Assembly (NCBI RefSeq): GCF_003065365.1 | Contig: NZ_CP023276.1 | Coordinates: 186,001-250,000, forward strand | Origin: Polynucleobacter difficilis | GTDB taxonomy: Bacteria; Pseudomonadota; Gammaproteobacteria; Burkholderiales; Burkholderiaceae | DNA: 64,000 nt | Reading direction: 5' to 3' | Part shown: piece by piece, positions 1-7,995 of the stretch | How positions within the stretch are numbered: the stretch's first letter is position 1 | Layout of the letters: every line of letters starts with the position of its first letter | The notes under the pieces: model-generated | The model's database searches: none | The model's input: the letters and a program-made list of their open reading frames with translations, nothing else | Told to the model about the DNA's origin: nothing | Program-made: the position numbers and the translations under genes

Positions 1-1158
1 CATGCTATCGATGATGCCGCGCATGCGTTTGATTTGCAGATCGGCTTGACTCATATTGACCTTGCCCGCATTTTGCGTCATGTGGCTAGGTAATTTATCC
101 AGCATATTGGCCATGCCGCCCATTTGTTGCATCTGGGTAATTTGATCCCGAAAGTCGGCTAGATCAAAACCACCCTTTTGCATCTTCACTGCCAGCTTCT
201 CGGCTTTGGCAACGTCGATGTTTTGATGCGCTTGTTCAACCAACGCCAGAATATCGCCCATGCCCAAAATGCGATTAGCCATGCGTTCGGCATCAAACGG
301 CTCAAGGCCATCCATCTTTTCGGCCACGCCGATGAACTTGAGCGGTACCCCAGTGACGTGGCGTACCGATAGGGCGGCACCACCACGGGAGTCACCATCG
401 AGTTTGGTAAGTACTACACCGCTCAAGGGCAGCGCCTCATGGAATGCCTTGGCCGTGTTCACGGCATCTTGACCTAACATCGCATCGACCACAAAGAGAG
501 TCTCGATCGGTTTGACTGCCATATGTAGTTGCGCGATTTCCTGCATCAAGGCTTCATCAATACCCAAGCGACCTGCGGTATCGACAATGAGCACATCAAA
601 GTAGTGACGGCGTGCCCAGTCCAATGCATTGGTGGCAATGTCCACTGGCTTTTGATTGGTATTGCTCGGGAAGCACTCGACACCCACCAATTGACTGACG
701 GTTTCCAATTGCTCAATCGCGGCAGGGCGATAGACGTCGCAGGAGACTGTTAAAACCTTTTTCTTTTTGGTTTCGCGCAACCATTTGGCGAGCTTGCCGA
801 CCGAGGTGGTTTTACCTGCGCCTTGTAAGCCGGCCATCAAAATAACGGCAGGAGGTTGGGTGGCGAGGTTGAGTTCACTGCTTTGACTGCCGTCGCCAGC
901 CATGACGCTGGTTAATTCCCGCTGGACCACCCCAACTAAGGCTTGCCCTGGACTGAGGCTACCAACCACATCCTCACCAAGGGCTTTGAATTTAACCTGT
1001 TCGAGCAGGGACTTGACTACGGGGAGTGCGACGTCGGCTTCGAGTAAGGCCAAACGGATCTCGCGCAGCATGTCTGCGGTGTTCTTTTCAGTGAGGCGAG
1101 CCTCACCGCGCATTGTTTTAACAACACGAGAAAGACGGTCTGTGAGGTTCTCTAGCAT
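1..1158 (-). CDS. ffh: Signal recognition particle protein Ffh (SRP54), 3' end outside window
   Basis: This is the GTPase of the signal recognition particle, which binds 4.5S RNA and delivers ribosomes making membrane proteins to FtsY and the Sec translocon. The window holds the first 386 codons, starting at the ATG at 1158-1156 (MLENLTDRLSRVVKTMRGEA). The helical N domain is followed by the P-loop GLQGAGKTTS (coded near 800-835) and DTAGR (near 565-580). The frame at the window edge reads QIKRMRGIIDSM, typical of the RNA-binding M domain, so about 60-70 C-terminal residues lie outside. It is divergent from the CcsA-like gene, with only 20 bp between the start codons. Identification is secure. 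Confidence 0.97.
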   Translation of the reverse strand, partial: MLENLTDRLSRVVKTMRGEARLTEKNTADMLREIRLALLEADVALPVVKSLLEQVKFKALGEDVVGSLSPGQALVGVVQRELTSVMAGDGSQSSELNLATQPPAVILMAGLQGAGKTTSVGKLAKWLRETKKKKVLTVSCDVYRPAAIEQLETVSQLVGVECFPSNTNQKPVDIATNALDWARRHYFDVLIVDTAGRLGIDEALMQEIAQLHMAVKPIETLFVVDAMLGQDAVNTAKAFHEALPLSGVVLTKLDGDSRGGAALSVRHVTGVPLKFIGVAEKMDGLEPFDAERMANRILGMGDILALVEQAHQNIDVAKAEKLAVKMQKGGFDLADFRDQITQMQQMGGMANMLDKLPSHMTQNAGKVNMSQADLQIKRMRGIIDSM

Positions 1159-1178
1159 TTATCGATTAGACTTTCCAA

Positions 1179-2027
1179 ATGACAATTTTAGGTTACTCCA
1201 GCTTTGACTGGCTTCCCTCCGCACTTTATCTGCTTTTGCTGATCACATTAAGCGTGCGGCCGCGTAATCGGCCCGAGACCGAGCCCTTCATTTTTTTGGT
1301 GCAGGGCCTCATTTTCCTCATTCTATTGGTGCATGGCGCGGTCTTGCATGACTCCATCTTTACCCCTGAGGGCTTTGTCTTTGGGTTTGCGCAAAATCTC
1401 TCCTTAATTGCCTGGGTTGGACTGGCCTTTTATTGGGTTCAGAGCTGGATGTTGCCGATTTCCAGCATGCGCTTAATGGCCCTTGCCTTGGCGATGGTGT
1501 GCGCCATCCTGCCGGATATTTTTCCAGGGACCTTGCTCTCGGCCAGAACCGTCTCGGATGCTTGGTTCAAAGGGCATTTCATTGTGGCCACCAGCGCTGT
1601 TGGTTTGTTAAGCCTCGCTGTCATGCATGCGATTTTAATGAGCATTCAAGACCGGGCATTGCGTCGTCAATTTACCTATGCCCAAGATAGCCGTATTGGC
1701 CATTGGCTCGAGTCCCTGCCACCCTTAATGGCAATGGAAAGTCTCCTCTTTAACTTCATCTATGTGGGCTTTGCATTACTGAGTCTGACCGTGTTTTCTG
1801 GGCTCTTTTTTTCGCAAGCGCTGTTTGGTAGGCCACTCGTCTTTGATCACAAAACTATCTTCGCCTTGATCTCCTGGTTCTTGTTTGCCGGACTCATTGT
1901 GGCGCGTTGGCGTGTGGGTTTGCGCGGCTTAGTAGCGATTCGCTGGGTTTTGGGCGCCTACGTTGCGCTCATTCTGGCTTATGTGGGAAGCCGCTTTGTG
2001 CTTGAAGTTATTTTGCAGCGAACCTAA
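1179..2027 (+). CDS. CcsA/YpjD-family cytochrome c assembly-like membrane protein
   Basis: A 282-residue integral membrane protein with about eight hydrophobic segments, resembling the YpjD-type members of the CcsA/CcmC haem-handling family. Members near ffh are commonly annotated as cytochrome c biogenesis proteins, but their function is poorly established. Visible candidates for haem contact are the histidines in KGHFIVA (about residue 132) and FDHKTIFALISW (about residue 224). Its stop is two bases from the GTG start of the AmpD fusion, so the two are probably co-transcribed. The family call is fairly secure; a role in haem delivery is inference. Confidence 0.8.
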   Translation: MTILGYSSFDWLPSALYLLLLITLSVRPRNRPETEPFIFLVQGLIFLILLVHGAVLHDSIFTPEGFVFGFAQNLSLIAWVGLAFYWVQSWMLPISSMRLMALALAMVCAILPDIFPGTLLSARTVSDAWFKGHFIVATSAVGLLSLAVMHAILMSIQDRALRRQFTYAQDSRIGHWLESLPPLMAMESLLFNFIYVGFALLSLTVFSGLFFSQALFGRPLVFDHKTIFALISWFLFAGLIVARWRVGLRGLVAIRWVLGAYVALILAYVGSRFVLEVILQRT

Positions 2028-2029
2028 TT

Positions 2030-2845
2030 GTGCTGAAATGGATTCTGCTGCTGGTCGGTATTGGCCTCATTTACTTTTGGATCAAAAACAAGGGCCGCGC
2101 TGCGCAAGTAGAAAAAGCAAAAACAAAAGCCCAAGCGCCACCACCAGTCATCGCCGAGTCAGAAGAAATCCGGCCTTGCCGCCATTGCGGGGTGCATTTG
2201 CCCAGCTCTGAAGGGGTAATCCAAGAAGACCGTTTTTACTGCTCTGCCGCGCACCGCGATGCGATTGATTCAAAGGGCTGGCTGGGATCGGCAATATGGC
2301 GGGCTTCCCCGAATTTTGATGCGCGACCCAGTGAGGTCGCGACGGATCTGGTGGTGTTGCATCACATTAGCTTGCCGCCAGGGCAATTTAGAACCCAGAA
2401 CAGTACGCAATACATTGTTGATTTTTTTCGGAACCAACTGGATCCGCAGGCACACCCCTACTTTGCCGACATTGCGGACCGACGCGTCTCAAGCCACTTC
2501 CTGATTGCCCGCTCAGGGCGCATCATTCAATTTGTGTCGACGCAGAATCGGGCTTGGCATGCCGGCGAATCGCAGTTTGAAGGGCGCGCACGGTGCAATG
2601 ATTTTTCGATTGGGATTGAGCTTGAAGGCGATGGGGATACTGTTTTTGAAGAAGCCCAGTACCAGGCCTTACAGCAGCTCATTACCCAGTTGCAATCCCA
2701 GAATCCGCTTTTCCGTTTTGCTGGCCACAGCGATATTGCGCCGGAACGAAAAACCGATCCCGGCATACAGTTTGATTGGGCGCGGTTTCAAAAAGACAAC
2801 AGATTACCGATTGATAAATTGCCATTTGGCCTCGCTTCACGCTAG
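2030..2845 (+). CDS. ampD: PP0621-type membrane/zinc-ribbon protein fused to AmpD amidase
   Basis: The 271-residue protein joins two units. Residues 1-75 have a membrane segment (LKWILLLVGIGLIYFWI), a basic linker and a ribbon-like set C50, C53, C71, H75, as in PP0621 family proteins. From residue 83 (GWLGSAIWRASPNFDARP) it follows AmpD along its whole length. AmpD is the cytoplasmic zinc amidase that removes the peptide from 1,6-anhydroMurNAc during wall recycling. By family comparison the zinc ligands are H111 (LHHISLPPG), H233 (GHSDIAP) and D243 (KTDPG), with E197 (IGIELEG) and K241 catalytic. All are present, so the enzyme is probably active and membrane-tethered; the basic residues after the membrane segment place it inside. 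The start is GTG, two bases after the preceding stop. Confidence 0.88.
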   Translation: MLKWILLLVGIGLIYFWIKNKGRAAQVEKAKTKAQAPPPVIAESEEIRPCRHCGVHLPSSEGVIQEDRFYCSAAHRDAIDSKGWLGSAIWRASPNFDARPSEVATDLVVLHHISLPPGQFRTQNSTQYIVDFFRNQLDPQAHPYFADIADRRVSSHFLIARSGRIIQFVSTQNRAWHAGESQFEGRARCNDFSIGIELEGDGDTVFEEAQYQALQQLITQLQSQNPLFRFAGHSDIAPERKTDPGIQFDWARFQKDNRLPIDKLPFGLASR

Positions 2846-2868
2846 TTAATTTAGGCCGAATTTTATGT

Positions 2869-2888
2869 ATGTAAGCATTCGCTTACAT
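2869..2888. repeat. Perfect 8-bp inverted repeat, hairpin or operator
   Basis: ATGTAAGC and GCTTACAT face each other across ATTC. There is no U-tract after it, so it is not a standard terminator. The size and symmetry would suit a dimeric (for example TetR-like) regulator. A closely similar GTAAGC/GCTTAC hairpin lies at 6113-6129 after nrdA. Confidence 0.5.
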
Positions 2889-3011
2889 TATTTGCCAACA
2901 GCCAAAACACCCTCTAAATTTGCACCAAAATTGACCCTCACATTGCCTATAAAAATCAGGGCAAATCCTAGGTATTTTTTGTAATAAAAAGCATACGCGA
3001 TTCACAATAAT

Positions 3012-3058
3012 TCCCTATACTTAGTACTTAAGTGCAAAAAAAACACTAGATGTAGTGT
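3012..3058 (+). promoter_or_regulatory. Tandem NrdR boxes upstream of nrdAB
   Basis: NrdR is an ATP-cone repressor of ribonucleotide reductase genes; its recalled consensus is acaCwAtATaTwGtgt. The box at 3043-3058, acactagatgtagtgt, matches 14 of 16 positions. A weaker box at 3012-3027, tccctatacttagtac, keeps the CwAtA..TwGt core (10 of 16). Their offset is exactly 31 bp, about three helical turns, the usual spacing of paired NrdR boxes. Matches were counted by eye. Confidence 0.75.
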
Positions 3059-3149
3059 TATTTTGCCAAAAACACAATTGCAAAATAAGGTTAAATCCTT
3101 GTTTTAAAAAGACATTTCTTACACGAACTTAGGTAAACGCAGGGGCGCT

Positions 3150-6116
3150 ATGACATATACCAACCAATCGGCAGCAGAGACACAATTAGGGCTTCCTTCC
3201 GGCGGCAATCCCACCGCAAATATGACCCAAAACCCTTCTGCTGGATTTGTGGCTGGTGGCGTCGGTGGAGCTCAAGCAACCCAGTTATCCGATTACAAAA
3301 TTATTCGACGCAATGGTTCAGTGGTGGCATTTGAGCCTTCCAAAATTGCCATTGCTGTAACCAAAGCATTCTTAGCAGTGAATGGTGGACAGGGTGCTGC
3401 CTCGGCTCGCGTGCGTGAACAGGTGGAGCAATTAACCCATGCGGTTGTTCGTGCCTTACTGCGTAGTCGCCCCAATGGCGGTACCTTTCATATTGAAGAC
3501 ATTCAAGACCAGGTTGAATTGGCGCTCATGCGCAGCGGCGAGCACAACGTCGCCCGTGCGTATGTTTTGTACCGCGAAAAGCGCAATCAAGAACGCGCAA
3601 GCCAGCAAGCAACTGCACCAGAGACACAAACTGCAGCACAACAGGCCGAGTCTGGCATTACTGTGCTGGATAACGGTGTAAGCAAGCCCCTCGATATGGC
3701 TGCACTGCGTACGGTGATTCAGGCGGCATGTGAAGGTTTGGGCAATGCAATTGACGCCACTCCAATCATTACGGAAACCATCAAGAATTTGTACGATGGC
3801 GTACCGATGGCGCAGGTGTATGACTCTGCCATCCTGGCCTCCCGTACCTTAATTGAAAAGGACCCTGCGTATAGCCAGGTAACTGCACGGATCCTGATGC
3901 ACGTGATCCGCAAAGAGATTTTGGGTCATGAGGTATTGCAGGGCAATATGCAGGCTGAGTACGGCACGTACTTTGCGAAATACATTAACGAAGGTATCGA
4001 TGCCGAGTTGCTTGACCCCCGCATGCGCGAATTTGATTTGGCTCGCCTGGCTACTGCCCTGAATGCGGATCGCGACCTGCAGTTCAATTATCTCGGTCTG
4101 CAAACCCTGTATGACCGGTATTTCTTGCACATTGAAGACCGCCGCATTGAAATGCCACAGGCGTTCTTTATGCGTGTGGCTATGGGCCTTTCTCTGAATG
4201 AGCTTGACCGTGAAGCCCGTGCCATTGAGTTTTATGAAGTGCTCTCGACGTTTGACTTTATGTCCAGCACACCAACCCTCTTCAATTCAGCAACCACCCG
4301 TCCGCAGCTCTCCAGCTGTTATTTGACTACCGTCGCAGATGACCTCGATGGTATTTATGAGGCCTTGAAAGAGAACGCCTTGCTATCGAAGTTTGCTGGT
4401 GGCCTTGGCAATGACTGGACCAACGTGCGTGCCCTTGGTAGCCACATCAAAGGTACCAACGGCAAGTCACAGGGCGTAGTGCCATTCTTAAAGGTAGTGA
4501 ATGACACAGCCGTTGCAGTAAACCAAGGCGGTAAGCGCAAAGGCGCTGTATGTGCGTACTTGGAAACATGGCACTTGGACATCGAAGAATTCTTGGAGCT
4601 GCGCAAGAACACGGGCGATGATCGCCGCCGTACGCATGACATGAACACCTCCAACTGGATTCCAGATCTGTTCATGAAGCGCGTGATGGAAAACGGCAAC
4701 TGGACCCTGTTCTCGCCATCCAATACCCCCGATTTGCACGACAAATTTGGTAAGGCATTTGAAGACGCCTATGTTGCCTATGAAAAGCAAGCAGAAAGCG
4801 GCGTCATCAAGCCATCCCGCACCATCCCTGCGCAACAGTTATGGCGCAAGATGCTGGGCATGCTGTTTGAAACTGGCCACCCTTGGATCACCTTTAAAGA
4901 TCCTTGCAATATTCGTAGCCCACAGCAGCACGTCGGCGTAGTCCACTCGTCCAATTTATGCACTGAGATCACTCTCAACACCAATGACGATGAAATCGCG
5001 GTTTGTAACTTGGGTTCGGTGAACTTAACCGCCCACATGACAACCGATGCAAAGGGCCGTTTGGTACTGGATCACGAGAAATTGCAAAAGACCATTCGCA
5101 CAGCCATGCGCATGCTCGATAACGTGATTGACATCAACTACTATGCGGTTGCTAAGGCACGCAACTCCAATCTCAAGCACCGCCCAGTCGGTCTTGGCAT
5201 CATGGGTTTCCAGGATTGCTTGCACATGCAACGCATTCCTTACGCCAGTGATGCAGCAGTTCAATTTGCGGATGAGTCAATGGAGGCAGTGTGCTACTAC
5301 GCCTACCAGGCATCGAATGCTCTGGCAGAAGAGCGCGGCACCTACAGTAGCTACAAAGGATCGCTGTGGGATCGCGGCATTCTTCCGCAAGACTCCGTGC
5401 GCTTGCTAGCGGAAGAGCGCGGCGGCTATCTGGAAGTCGATATGTCTTCAAAGCTGGATTGGGATAGTTTGCGCGCCCGAATTAAGCAGTTTGGTATGCG
5501 CAATTCCAACTGCGTGGCCATCGCACCGACTGCAACGATTTCCAATATTATTGGCGTGTCGGCTTGCATCGAGCCTACTTTCCAGAATCTGTTTGTGAAA
5601 TCCAATTTATCGGGCGAGTTCACGGTAGTGAATGAGTATTTGGTACGCGACCTCAAAGACCGCGGCCTTTGGGATGAAGTAATGATTGCTGATTTGAAGT
5701 ACTTTGACGGTACCCTGTCGAAGATTGATCGCGTGCCACAGGATTTGCGTGATATATACGCGACTGCCTTTGAAGTGGAACCAAGTTGGCTGGTGGAAGC
5801 AGCATCGCGCCGTCAAAAATGGATCGATCAAGCCCAGTCCTTGAATATTTATATGGCTGGCGCGTCCGGCAAGAAGCTTGATGACACCTATAAGTTAGCT
5901 TGGTTGCGTGGATTAAAGACCACGTATTACCTCCGCACGATGGCAGCAACCCACGTGGAGAAGTCCACTGTGGCAAGCGGTCAACTCAACTCGGTTTCGA
6001 GTGGCGGCGGGGTGAACGGTACCGATGCGGCGGCAGCGGCAGTGGAGGCAGATGGCCCTGTTTGCACGATGCGCCCAGGCGATGCTGGATTTGATGAATG
6101 TGAAGCGTGCCAGTAA
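3150..6116 (+). CDS. nrdA: Class Ia ribonucleoside-diphosphate reductase, alpha subunit
   Basis: The catalytic large subunit, which reduces ribonucleoside diphosphates to deoxy forms using a radical supplied by NrdB. It has 988 residues. After about 45 residues of Gly/Ala/Thr-rich leader comes an ATP-cone (YKIIRRNGSVVAFEPSKIAI), then a Gln/Ala linker and a second cone-like segment (about residues 165-260), an arrangement I recall from the two-cone NrdA of Pseudomonas aeruginosa. Active-site features are visible: SSCYLTT and AVCNLGSVNL (the reducible cysteine pair), NLCTEI (radical cysteine with its Asn and Glu), the YY pair in LKTTYYLRTMA, and the C-terminal CEACQ that relays electrons from thioredoxin or glutaredoxin. 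nrdB follows 46 bp downstream; control by NrdR is likely from the boxes upstream. Confidence 0.97.
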   Translation: MTYTNQSAAETQLGLPSGGNPTANMTQNPSAGFVAGGVGGAQATQLSDYKIIRRNGSVVAFEPSKIAIAVTKAFLAVNGGQGAASARVREQVEQLTHAVVRALLRSRPNGGTFHIEDIQDQVELALMRSGEHNVARAYVLYREKRNQERASQQATAPETQTAAQQAESGITVLDNGVSKPLDMAALRTVIQAACEGLGNAIDATPIITETIKNLYDGVPMAQVYDSAILASRTLIEKDPAYSQVTARILMHVIRKEILGHEVLQGNMQAEYGTYFAKYINEGIDAELLDPRMREFDLARLATALNADRDLQFNYLGLQTLYDRYFLHIEDRRIEMPQAFFMRVAMGLSLNELDREARAIEFYEVLSTFDFMSSTPTLFNSATTRPQLSSCYLTTVADDLDGIYEALKENALLSKFAGGLGNDWTNVRALGSHIKGTNGKSQGVVPFLKVVNDTAVAVNQGGKRKGAVCAYLETWHLDIEEFLELRKNTGDDRRRTHDMNTSNWIPDLFMKRVMENGNWTLFSPSNTPDLHDKFGKAFEDAYVAYEKQAESGVIKPSRTIPAQQLWRKMLGMLFETGHPWITFKDPCNIRSPQQHVGVVHSSNLCTEITLNTNDDEIAVCNLGSVNLTAHMTTDAKGRLVLDHEKLQKTIRTAMRMLDNVIDINYYAVAKARNSNLKHRPVGLGIMGFQDCLHMQRIPYASDAAVQFADESMEAVCYYAYQASNALAEERGTYSSYKGSLWDRGILPQDSVRLLAEERGGYLEVDMSSKLDWDSLRARIKQFGMRNSNCVAIAPTATISNIIGVSACIEPTFQNLFVKSNLSGEFTVVNEYLVRDLKDRGLWDEVMIADLKYFDGTLSKIDRVPQDLRDIYATAFEVEPSWLVEAASRRQKWIDQAQSLNIYMAGASGKKLDDTYKLAWLRGLKTTYYLRTMAATHVEKSTVASGQLNSVSSGGGVNGTDAAAAAVEADGPVCTMRPGDAGFDECEACQ

Positions 6117-6129
6117 GCCATTTGCTTAC
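6113..6129. repeat. Small inverted repeat between nrdA and nrdB
   Basis: GTAAGC, spacer CATTT, GCTTAC, overlapping the nrdA stop codon. There is no U-tract. It could moderate transcript stability between the cistrons, or be chance. The arms are the same as the core of the hairpin at 2869-2888. Confidence 0.4.
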
Positions 6130-6162
6130 GAGTAGTGAAACGATGGAATTTTGGAGAACACT

Positions 6163-7347
6163 ATGTTGAATTGGGAAGAAGAAGTGGCGCCAGCACTGGC
6201 TAAAGTCGGTTTAGCGCCGCAGCCAGCAGTACAGCCACAGAAAGCACCGCAGCCGGATCAGGTTGCAATTGCGCCCCAAGCGGCCGCACCTGCGCCAGCA
6301 CAGGCTGCTAATGTATCCGGCGGCGCAGCCATGCGTGTCAATGCGGCGGATAAGCGTGTGATTAATGCGAAGACTGATGTAAATCAGCTGGTTCCATTTA
6401 AATATAAGTGGGCCTGGGAGAAGTATTTGGCGGGTTGCGCAAACCACTGGATGCCACAAGAGATCAATATGAACCGCGATATCGCCCTTTGGAAAGATCC
6501 AAACGGCTTGACGGAAGACGAGCGTCGCATCATTAAGCGCAACTTGGGCTTCTTTACAACCGCAGATTCGTTGGCCGCAAACAATATTGTTTTGGGTACG
6601 TATCGTCACATTACTGCTCCAGAGTGCCGCCAATACCTATTGCGTCAGGCTTTCGAGGAGGCAATTCATACCCACGCCTACCAATATATTGTGGAATCGT
6701 TAGGCTTAGACCAGTCTGAAATCTTTAATGCGTACAACGAGATTGAGTCCATTCGCGCTAAAGACCAGTTCTTAATTCCATACATTGACGTACTCACGGA
6801 TCCCAACTTTAAGACCGGCACATTAGAAAACGATCAAAAGTTACTGCGTTCGCTGATCGTTTTTGCCTGCGTAATGGAAGGTTTATTCTTTTATGTTGGT
6901 TTTACGCAAATCCTTGCAATGGGTCGCCAAAACAAAATGACGGGTGCTGCTGAGCAGTATCAATACATCTTGCGTGATGAGTCCATGCACTGCAATTTTG
7001 GTATCGACTTGATTAACCAAATCAAGCTGGAGAACCCGCAGTTATGGACTTCCGCGTTCAAAGAAGAGATCCGCGGCATCTTCGAACAAGCAGTCGAATT
7101 AGAGTACCGTTATGCCGAAGATACGATGCCCCGGGGTGTCCTCGGATTGAACGCGCCGATGTTCAAAGGCTACCTCCGATACATCTGTAATCGTCGGTGT
7201 ATGCAAATAGGACTTGACGCAATGTTCCCAAATGAAGAGAATCCATTTCCATGGATGTCAGAAATGATCGATCTGAAGAAAGAACGAAACTTTTTTGAGA
7301 CACGCGTTATTGAGTATCAAACTGGTGGTGCGCTGAACTGGGAGTAA
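6163..7347 (+). CDS. nrdB: Class Ia ribonucleoside-diphosphate reductase, beta subunit
   Basis: The radical-carrying small subunit of class Ia ribonucleotide reductase. I start it at the ATG at 6163 (MLNWEEEVAP, 394 residues), because GGAG lies at 6153-6156 just upstream; an in-frame TTG at 6151 would bury that site. After a Pro/Ala/Gln-rich stretch (about residues 17-50) the ferritin-like core has the expected metal ligands: Asp in TTADSLA, Glu and His in FEEAIHTHAYQYI (with the probable radical Tyr), Glu in VMEGLFFYVGF, and Glu and His in RDESMHCNFG. The C-terminus, GGALNWE, is the tail expected to dock on NrdA. The long low-complexity N-terminus is unusual. Confidence 0.96.
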   Translation: MLNWEEEVAPALAKVGLAPQPAVQPQKAPQPDQVAIAPQAAAPAPAQAANVSGGAAMRVNAADKRVINAKTDVNQLVPFKYKWAWEKYLAGCANHWMPQEINMNRDIALWKDPNGLTEDERRIIKRNLGFFTTADSLAANNIVLGTYRHITAPECRQYLLRQAFEEAIHTHAYQYIVESLGLDQSEIFNAYNEIESIRAKDQFLIPYIDVLTDPNFKTGTLENDQKLLRSLIVFACVMEGLFFYVGFTQILAMGRQNKMTGAAEQYQYILRDESMHCNFGIDLINQIKLENPQLWTSAFKEEIRGIFEQAVELEYRYAEDTMPRGVLGLNAPMFKGYLRYICNRRCMQIGLDAMFPNEENPFPWMSEMIDLKKERNFFETRVIEYQTGGALNWE

Positions 7348-7677
7348 TGGTTTACCTAATAAGCGCCTCACTGGTTCATAGGAGAGTAAACGGTTGGATA
7401 GTTTTAGTAATCTAAAGCAGACACAGTTTAAAAAACCCCTCAAACGAGGCGTTTGCTCTTTATTCTCCTTTTTTTCCAGCATTTTTAAGAAGCCGTCACC
7501 CCTTGGGGTCGCGGCTTTTTTTCCAGGATTCATTAGCGTGCAGCACTTAGCATCAAGCCGCGCGCCGATGAATGGCTCGCTCGCTCGGTCCGCCAGGCCT
7601 TATGGCACGGTAGATCTGAATGGTCGGGTCTTCTTAATCGGTAGTTCGTACTAATCCTCACGTGAAGGAGTATCACT
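7348..7677. other. Intergenic region between nrdB and the H1-like gene
   Basis: These 330 bases hold an inverted repeat at 7441-7455 (CAAACG, AGG, CGTTTG) with a pyrimidine-rich stretch ten bases later, then a strong intrinsic terminator (7490-7522), and finally the promoter and ribosome site of the H1-like gene (GAAGGAG shortly before the ATG). An open frame spans part of the stretch on the plus strand but runs through the terminator and shows no recognisable protein. Confidence 0.6.
7490..7522 (+). terminator. Intrinsic terminator of nrdAB
   Basis: AAGCCG (7490-7495) pairs with CGGCTT (7512-7517), with inner CCCC (7499-7502) and GGGG (7505-7508); a run of seven T ends at 7522. This ends the nrdAB unit about 140 bp after nrdB. 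Confidence 0.85.
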
Positions 7678-7965
7678 ATGGCAATCGCCAAAAAGAAACC
7701 AGCTGCAAAGAAACCTGCTGCAAAGAAAAAAGTAGCTGCTAAGAAGCCTGCTGCAAAGAAAGTAGCAAAGAAGAAGCCTGCTGCTAAAAAAGCTGCTGCT
7801 AAGAAGCCTGCTGCAAAGAAAGTAGCAAAGAAGAAGCCTGCTGCTAAAAAAGCTGCTGCTAAGAAGCCTGCTGCAAAGAAAGTAGCAAAGAAGAAGCCTG
7901 CTGCTAAAAAAGCTGCTGCTAAGAAGCCTGCTGCTAAGCGCAAGCCTGCTGCAAAAAAAAAGTAA
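7678..7965 (+). CDS. Histone H1-like Lys/Ala/Pro repeat protein (zero-frame product)
   Basis: A 95-residue, strongly basic protein made almost only of Lys, Ala, Pro and some Val, in KKPAAKK-type repeats like the C-terminal domain of eukaryotic H1. Bacterial H1-like proteins of this kind bind DNA and are thought to affect nucleoid compaction. The ribosome site GAAGGAG is well placed. Three exact 60-bp repeats make up most of it. The frame ends at TAA (7963-7965) directly after nine A, while the rest of a normal-looking gene continues in the -1 frame to 8096. The 95-residue form may therefore be only one product, or the gene may carry a frameshift. Confidence 0.88.
   Translation: MAIAKKKPAAKKPAAKKKVAAKKPAAKKVAKKKPAAKKAAAKKPAAKKVAKKKPAAKKAAAKKPAAKKVAKKKPAAKKAAAKKPAAKRKPAAKKK
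7741..7920 (+). repeat. Three identical 60-bp tandem repeats inside the H1-like gene
   Basis: Units 7741-7800, 7801-7860 and 7861-7920 are identical base for base; each codes 20 residues (KKPAAKKVAKKKPAAKKAAA). Because not even third positions differ, the copies are recent or kept alike by recombination, and copy number is likely to vary between strains. Confidence 0.97.
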
Positions 7966-7995
7966 GTAAGCCTGCTGCCAAGAAGAAAGCGGGCT
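7956..7995 (+). promoter_or_regulatory. Candidate programmed -1 frameshift signal (slippery heptamer plus stem)
   Basis: A AAA AAG at 7956-7962, in the zero frame, is the same heptamer as the frameshift site of E. coli dnaX. The zero-frame stop TAA follows directly (7963-7965). Six bases after the heptamer, AGCCTGCT (7969-7976) pairs over 8 bp, with one G-T wobble, with AGCGGGCT (7988-7995) across an 11-base loop. I see no upstream Shine-Dalgarno-like stimulator. The layout fits -1 frameshifting; whether it works is inference. Confidence 0.5.

Larger units (their letters stand above)
2846..3149. other. AT-rich leader between ampD fusion and nrdA
   Basis: These 304 bases contain no credible gene. 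They are strongly AT-rich and hold a 20-bp inverted repeat (2869-2888) and two NrdR-like boxes (3012-3058). TATACT at 3016-3021 inside the first box could be a -10 element, but I see no good -35 at the right distance. TTGCCA (3063-3068) with TAAGGT (3086-3091) at 17 bp is a weaker alternative. The nrdA ribosome site is probably the GGGG just before the ATG. Confidence 0.6.

Noticed and set aside
7394..7654. 86-codon open frame between nrdB and the H1-like gene
   Set aside because: It runs through a strong terminator and shows no protein-like pattern or ribosome site.
7741..7920. Regular repeats considered as a CRISPR array
   Set aside because: The units are contiguous without spacers and code for protein.
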